DNA of 64,000 nt from Desulfobacca sp. (lineage in GTDB: Bacteria; Desulfobacterota; Desulfobaccia; Desulfobaccales; Desulfobaccaceae). Below, piece by piece: positions 60,619-64,000 of this stretch; within the stretch, counting starts at the first letter, position 1, and each line of letters starts with the position of its first letter. Made by a program: the position numbers and the translations under genes. The notes beneath the pieces were generated by a model. It had not been told where the DNA came from. It did no database searches and was given only the letters and a program-made list of their open reading frames with translations. The stretch is taken from positions 44,311 through 108,310 of the forward strand of contig DYEV01000022.1 of the NCBI GenBank assembly GCA_020725545.1, read 5' to 3'.

Positions 60619-61179
60619 TTATCTGCCCAGCACTGTCTTGGCCAAGGCGGCGGCTTGCTGCAACAGGTGGGGGTGATTGGTAATATCCTCTGGCGCCCCC
60701 AAGCCGCATCCACGAACCAGATGATTGGGGCCGAATCCCAGCCACTTCATAAAAAATTCATACCGACTAAAGATGTCGGCAAACTGCGTCTCATCGGGGT
60801 TGCCTTGCGTTAGGAAGACCACCCATTGCTTGCCGGTGGGCAGGCGGCTGGCAAAATCCGGGGTCAGGTAGGCATAGAAGCGGTCCAGGGCCAGCCGTAA
60901 CTGCCCGGACAGATCCCCGAAATAAACCGGCGAGGCGAACACCACCACATCGGCCGTCCGGATGGCCTCATAGACCGGGGTCATGTCATCCTCCAGGATG
61001 CAGGCCTCGGCCTTGGTCTTGCAGCCCATGCAGGCCTGGCAACCCTGATATGACATTTTGTTCAAATGATACCTCTCCACTGCTGCGCCCCGCTCCTCAC
61101 AGGCCTCCAAAAAGGCCTGCGCCAGCCGGGTGCTGTTGCCCTTGGGCCGGGGACTGCCTAACAGAGCAATAATCTTCAT
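60619..61179 (-). CDS. Flavodoxin-fold NAD(P)H-dependent FMN reductase family protein
   Basis: 186 residues. The N-terminus ALLGSPRPKGNSTRLAQAF is the FMN phosphate loop, and CQACMGCKTKAEACILEDDM gives a cysteine pattern as in iron-sulfur flavoproteins. FASPVYFGDLSGQLRLALDR is the second FMN contact. It is a relative of the protein encoded at 15069. SD GGGAGG adjoins the ATG. An 88-nt gap separates it from the anti-sigma gene, so co-transcription is uncertain. Confidence 0.87.
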   Translation of the reverse strand: MKIIALLGSPRPKGNSTRLAQAFLEACEERGAAVERYHLNKMSYQGCQACMGCKTKAEACILEDDMTPVYEAIRTADVVVFASPVYFGDLSGQLRLALDRFYAYLTPDFASRLPTGKQWVVFLTQGNPDETQFADIFSRYEFFMKWLGFGPNHLVRGCGLGAPEDITNHPHLLQQAAALAKTVLGR

Positions 61180-61562
61180 GCGCCTCCCTCATAAGTGTTG
61201 TTTGCGTCACTGGTTCGCAAGTGTCCATCTTGTGCTGCACCGGCCCCAGAAGTGCCTTATCGGTGCCTTTGCTTAGTAGGTGTAAATCAGCCGTGGGAAA
61301 AAAGCAAGGGGGATCCTGGAACTTGGCGAGGTCAGAGGGATATGGAAATGGAAATGGGAGCGATCTTTGGATTCACCCCCATGAAGTCTGAAAATTAATT
61401 AAAAAACCAAACAAGCCGGCTGATGAAAAACTCTTCCGACCCTTCCTGGGTGAGAGAAAGTCCCTGCTTCTTGCCTTTTGGTAGAGCCAGCGGACAAGTT
61501 TGGGGGAGGAGGCCCGGGCTTTGCTTCCTGGCCCCCCCTAAAAATACCTTTACAACAATCTG
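61180..61562. other. Intergenic region, no gene seen
   Basis: About 380 nt. A 67-codon ORF at 61195-61398 lacks a ribosome site and normal composition. AT-rich sequence around 61395-61430 could be a promoter region for the minus-strand FMN reductase, but no clear hexamers are seen. Confidence 0.4.
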
Positions 61563-62135
61563 CTAGGGCCGTTTATAGTCCCGGCCGGCTTTTTGCCCCA
61601 CACTGCGGCTAAAGGCATCGTATTCCTCCCGCAGACTGAGTTTCTGCCGTTCGAGTTGAGCAATCTTCCGGTCGATTTCAGCAATCCGCTGCTGCTGTTG
61701 CTGAATCTGCTCATTGGCGCTTTCCAGACGCATGCCTTTCTTCAGACTATACAGGCCCGCTTCCCCTGATTCTTCAAGCTTATTTCTGGCCGCCTCCGCA
61801 TCGCGCAGCAACTTCTGGGCCTCTGCTCTCTCCCGCTGGAGGTCCCTGATCTGTTCGTTAATTTGGGAAAACTGCCGATTGAGCTCATTCCAACGTTGTT
61901 CGCCCGGAGACAGGTCGGGGCTGGGGGTGGAGGAGGTTTTGGTTGAACCGCTGCTGCAACCGCAACCCGAGGGGCCCACGCTGGTCGTCGGCGGCGCCGC
62001 CGCAACGCCCGGGCCGGTCCCACCCTGGACGATGGGCGGCGGCGTGGCGCGCTCCGACGCCGAAAGCTGGACCAGGAAACCCATTAAGTTGATCACCAGC
62101 AAAAAGCCGAGCAGGCGAAGAGAATTTTTCAGCAA
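61563..62135 (-). CDS. Exported coiled-coil protein with Cys-Gly-Cys linker (family A, short)
   Basis: 190 residues from TTG at 62135, fixed by GGGAGG 7 nt upstream. An N-terminal hydrophobic segment (LLGFLLVINLMGFLVQL) is followed by a Pro/Gly/Thr-rich linker containing GPSGCGCSSGS. Residues 75-180 are a long charged coiled coil (EQIRDLQRERAEAQKLLRDA and similar heptads). Its N-terminus matches that of the protein at 62310 (M-x-KN-x-x-RLL-x-FLL, later GGC-x-GC). It probably spans or lines the periplasm. No known domain. Confidence 0.75.
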   Translation of the reverse strand: MLKNSLRLLGFLLVINLMGFLVQLSASERATPPPIVQGGTGPGVAAAPPTTSVGPSGCGCSSGSTKTSSTPSPDLSPGEQRWNELNRQFSQINEQIRDLQRERAEAQKLLRDAEAARNKLEESGEAGLYSLKKGMRLESANEQIQQQQQRIAEIDRKIAQLERQKLSLREEYDAFSRSVGQKAGRDYKRP

Positions 62136-62245
62136 GAGTATCCTCCCTAAGCGATATTTAGATATAAAAAGCCGAAAGTGGCAAAAGTGAGCTGCATATC
62201 TTGGTTATCGACACTTCCCGAGCAAAACTTCACTCAAACAGCAAG

Positions 62246-62277
62246 ACGGCAGCCGGTCCCGAGGTGCCGACTGCCGT
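62246..62277 (-). terminator. Possible terminator downstream of the long coiled-coil gene
   Basis: ACGGCAG (62246-62252) pairs with CTGCCGT (62271-62277), extended by CGG/CCG after one mismatch. Only a short T-rich stretch follows on the minus strand, so strength is doubtful. Confidence 0.4.
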
Positions 62278-62309
62278 TCTGTTTCGTTATTCAGTTTCCG
62301 AAGGGGCAA

Positions 62310-63335
62310 TTACATGCCGCTTTTAATCTTATGTTCAAATTTATCCACCTGCCGCTTGGGCTTGCGGGGATCTTTGGGTTGGTGGCCGGGATCAGGAACC
62401 ATGGTTTTGCTGGTGGGCAGCGGACCGTACAGATCATGGAAACCGGCATCCTGCCACCGTTCTTTCATTCTCTGTAATCTGGCCCGTTCGGCTTCCGCCT
62501 GTCTCTCGGCCGCCTCTCGGGCCGCGCGTTCTTGGGCCGGCACTTCCAGGAAGACCGCCGATTCCCGGGTAATTCTTAACATATTGCGGGCATTTGCTTC
62601 TGCTTTCCGGGTTGCTTCCAATTGGTTCAGGTAGCTTTGGTAGAGATTCACGGCTTCCACCTGTTTGGGCGATTGGGGGGGATAGGTAGGTCTGGTGACG
62701 TCTCCTGGCGGCGGCGTCAGACCTAGTCGTTCATATTCCCGCCGGATCTGGGCAAGCTTTGCTTCGGCCTCTTTCATATTCTGCAGGCACTGATCCAAAG
62801 GCGCCACCCGATCGTTTTCCCACGATTTGTATTGATCCTGCCAAAACTCCCATTTTTTATTCAGGGTTTCCTGGACCGTCATCTCCCGGACCGGTTTGGT
62901 TTTCTCCGGAGGTTCAGTAGTCTCTTGGGTCTTCTTGACCGTGGGCTTTGGAGGAACGGGAGCTTTTTCGGTCTCGGCCACTTCTGGTTCGGGGGGTTTC
63001 GGCGCCGGTATCGTCCCCAAAACCAAACCACCTTGAGGATCCCTGAGGTCAGGATAATCCCGGAACGGATCATCCTTGCTGCCGGTGCCGTAATATGGCC
63101 GACCATCGGAGAGATAGCCGGTGGGCTTTATCGTCGGGGGCGGCGTTACTCTTTGACAACCGGCGCAGCCGCCCGGACCCAAATCCAGCGGCGCACTCAC
63201 CGTCGGCGCCGGCACGGTCTTATCCTGCAAGATGACCTTTTTCTCCACACCTTCCGTGGCCCAGAGCTGGGATATGATCCCACCGGCATAGATGAGCAGA
63301 AAAACAAGCAATAATCGGAAGATATTTTTGACCAT
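62310..63335 (-). CDS. Exported coiled-coil protein with Cys-x-Gly-Cys linker (family A, long)
   Basis: 341 residues; ATG at 63335 after GAGGAGATCAGC. An N-terminal hydrophobic segment (LLLVFLLIYAGGIISQLWA) and GPGGCAGCQR linker match the shorter protein at 61563. A long Pro/Lys/Glu-rich region (residues 100-165) follows. Two helical stretches (about 165-210 and 240-300, rich in Ala, Glu and Arg) could form coiled coils. The end is strongly basic (KDPRKPKRQVDKFEHK). It could bridge envelope layers. No known domain; the next gene upstream encodes a beta-barrel-like protein. Confidence 0.75.
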   Translation of the reverse strand: MVKNIFRLLLVFLLIYAGGIISQLWATEGVEKKVILQDKTVPAPTVSAPLDLGPGGCAGCQRVTPPPTIKPTGYLSDGRPYYGTGSKDDPFRDYPDLRDPQGGLVLGTIPAPKPPEPEVAETEKAPVPPKPTVKKTQETTEPPEKTKPVREMTVQETLNKKWEFWQDQYKSWENDRVAPLDQCLQNMKEAEAKLAQIRREYERLGLTPPPGDVTRPTYPPQSPKQVEAVNLYQSYLNQLEATRKAEANARNMLRITRESAVFLEVPAQERAAREAAERQAEAERARLQRMKERWQDAGFHDLYGPLPTSKTMVPDPGHQPKDPRKPKRQVDKFEHKIKSGM

Positions 63336-63407
63336 GAGCTGATCTCCTCTGGTTTCTTATCTCGAGAGTGCGCATTGAGGCGCCATTATCTATCTGTACC
63401 AATGATC

Positions 63408-63926
63408 TTAATACTGATAACCTAAAAGTAAATTAATGGTAAATCGGTCGTATTGATACCATTTGATATTGGAGTTGTTGCGGATGTAATAAAGGTTGGT
63501 CTGCACCGACCAATTCGGCAAAAAGGTATAAATAAACTGCGCCCCTCCGGCAACACCGGTATCACGCCGCTTCGGAAAGGGGGGATTATTGAAATAATAG
63601 GCGGGATTGCTGCTCTTGTGAGCATCAAACCAGTAATTATTGAAGTATTGATTATAAAGGTCGAAATAGACCTTGCCGCTCACCTGCGCGATGATGGGAA
63701 AGGCTGTAGCCACCAGGAGCCGATAGCCGTCGTAATCCCAGTTGCTGCCAGCGGCAAAGTTGCTGTCATAGGTAAAGCGGGTCTGCACATAAGCGGTCCG
63801 CTTTTGGTTGAGAAACACGTAGGCCCCTAAGTAGGCCAGCACATTCTTGGCGCTGGGGTTGTCTTCGTTGGCGGCCACGGCCAGAGAATAATAACGGCGC
63901 TCAAAACCGGCAGAGGTCTCCAACAT
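63408..63926 (-). CDS. Outer-membrane beta-barrel-like protein, C-terminal part
   Basis: 172 residues from the first ATG at 63926, ending LLLGYQY. It consists of alternating aromatic/polar strands (VLAYLGAYVFLNQKRTAYVQ, KVYFDLYNQYFNNYWFD, FIYTFLPNWSVQTNLYYI) and ends in the Tyr-terminated strand expected of outer-membrane barrels. No signal peptide is present. An in-frame stop lies at 63996-63998, and the sequence between differs in character, as if the true N-terminus had been cut off. It is probably a truncated gene. Confidence 0.6.
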   Translation of the reverse strand: MLETSAGFERRYYSLAVAANEDNPSAKNVLAYLGAYVFLNQKRTAYVQTRFTYDSNFAAGSNWDYDGYRLLVATAFPIIAQVSGKVYFDLYNQYFNNYWFDAHKSSNPAYYFNNPPFPKRRDTGVAGGAQFIYTFLPNWSVQTNLYYIRNNSNIKWYQYDRFTINLLLGYQY

Positions 63927-64000
63927 AATGAGACTGTTGCAAAACGTATCGAAATTATTACGTAAAATTGACCCAAAAAAGGCTCGCGAAATTGCTTAAC

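Noticed and set aside
61195..61398. A 67-codon ORF between the FMN reductase and the coiled-coil gene
   Set aside because: No ribosome site, mixed composition and no recognisable features.
1..64000. CRISPR arrays, rRNA operons, complete insertion sequences or prophage
   Set aside because: I looked for regularly spaced repeats, rRNA motifs and transposase motifs and saw none; only an integrase remnant and short dispersed repeats are present.

Overview
The window looks like chromosome from a strictly anaerobic, Gram-negative deltaproteobacterium (Desulfobacterota). A Desulfobacca- or Syntrophobacter-like sulfate reducer is my best guess; this is inferred from gene content, not from a database match. 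Supporting genes are metF with its partner metV, an ASKHA/2Fe-2S activator of corrinoid proteins, selA, an hcp operon with an HcpR-like regulator, a lipopolysaccharide-export/rpoN cluster and a PEP-CTERM-type surface protein. Most DNA is GC-rich and densely coded. The exception is an AT-rich patch at about 29.1-29.7 kb.

Layout. 1-4.7 kb (minus): ricT (partial), holB, guaA and an unrecognised gene. 4.8-8.3 kb (plus): NDP-forming acyl-CoA synthetase and an orphan ABC-2 permease, followed by palindromic repeats. 8.8-9.7 kb (minus): a PEP-CTERM-like gene cut by one in-frame TGA, with a candidate sigma-54 promoter. 10.6-14.9 kb: an HcpR-like regulator divergent from hcp, an HD-like protein and a ferredoxin, with an FNR-type palindrome in front of each transcript. 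15-20.4 kb: FMN reductase, nitronate monooxygenase-like protein, metF-metV and a DsbD-like redox membrane protein. 20.6-28.8 kb (plus): gltX, a small membrane protein, an ALDH1L-type formyl-THF hydrolase-like protein, selA, rlmD-like and the corrinoid activator. 29.0-31.0 kb: a decaying accessory island (remnant of a second activator gene, broken BglII-like endonuclease with intact MT-A70 methylase, broken DUF4258 gene with intact YgiT-type partner). 31.0-46.2 kb: hemC, exported PIMT-like protein, rpe, phosphatase-YkgJ fusion, PEP/pyruvate-binding protein with an unrecognised C-terminus, glgP, a P-type ATPase with a triplicated insert, a Kef-type antiporter and a GAF sigma-54 activator. 46.3-57.3 kb (plus): mscL, HU, a long-type SRP RNA, then pyrG-kdsA-kdsC-lptC-lptA-lptB-rpoN-hpf-ptsN-rapZ-EIIA-rimI. 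57.4-58.0 kb: integrase remnant beside tRNA-Val. 58.1-64 kb (minus): small secreted proteins, a Spy-like protein with an anti-sigma factor, FMN reductase, two related coiled-coil envelope proteins and part of a beta-barrel-like protein.

How the genes connect. MetF/MetV, the corrinoid activator, the formyl-THF enzyme and selA fit a C1/Wood-Ljungdahl economy with selenoproteins. Hcp and its partners answer nitric-oxide-type stress under local FNR-like control. The kds-lpt genes make and export LPS and lead directly into the rpoN/PTS-Ntr regulatory set. RpoN itself may serve the GAF-type activator and the PEP-CTERM promoter. I found no clearly new multi-gene system. The most unusual items are the triplicated P-type ATPase insert, the 825-residue PEP-binding protein beside glgP, the paired coiled-coil envelope proteins at the right end and the series of freshly broken genes.
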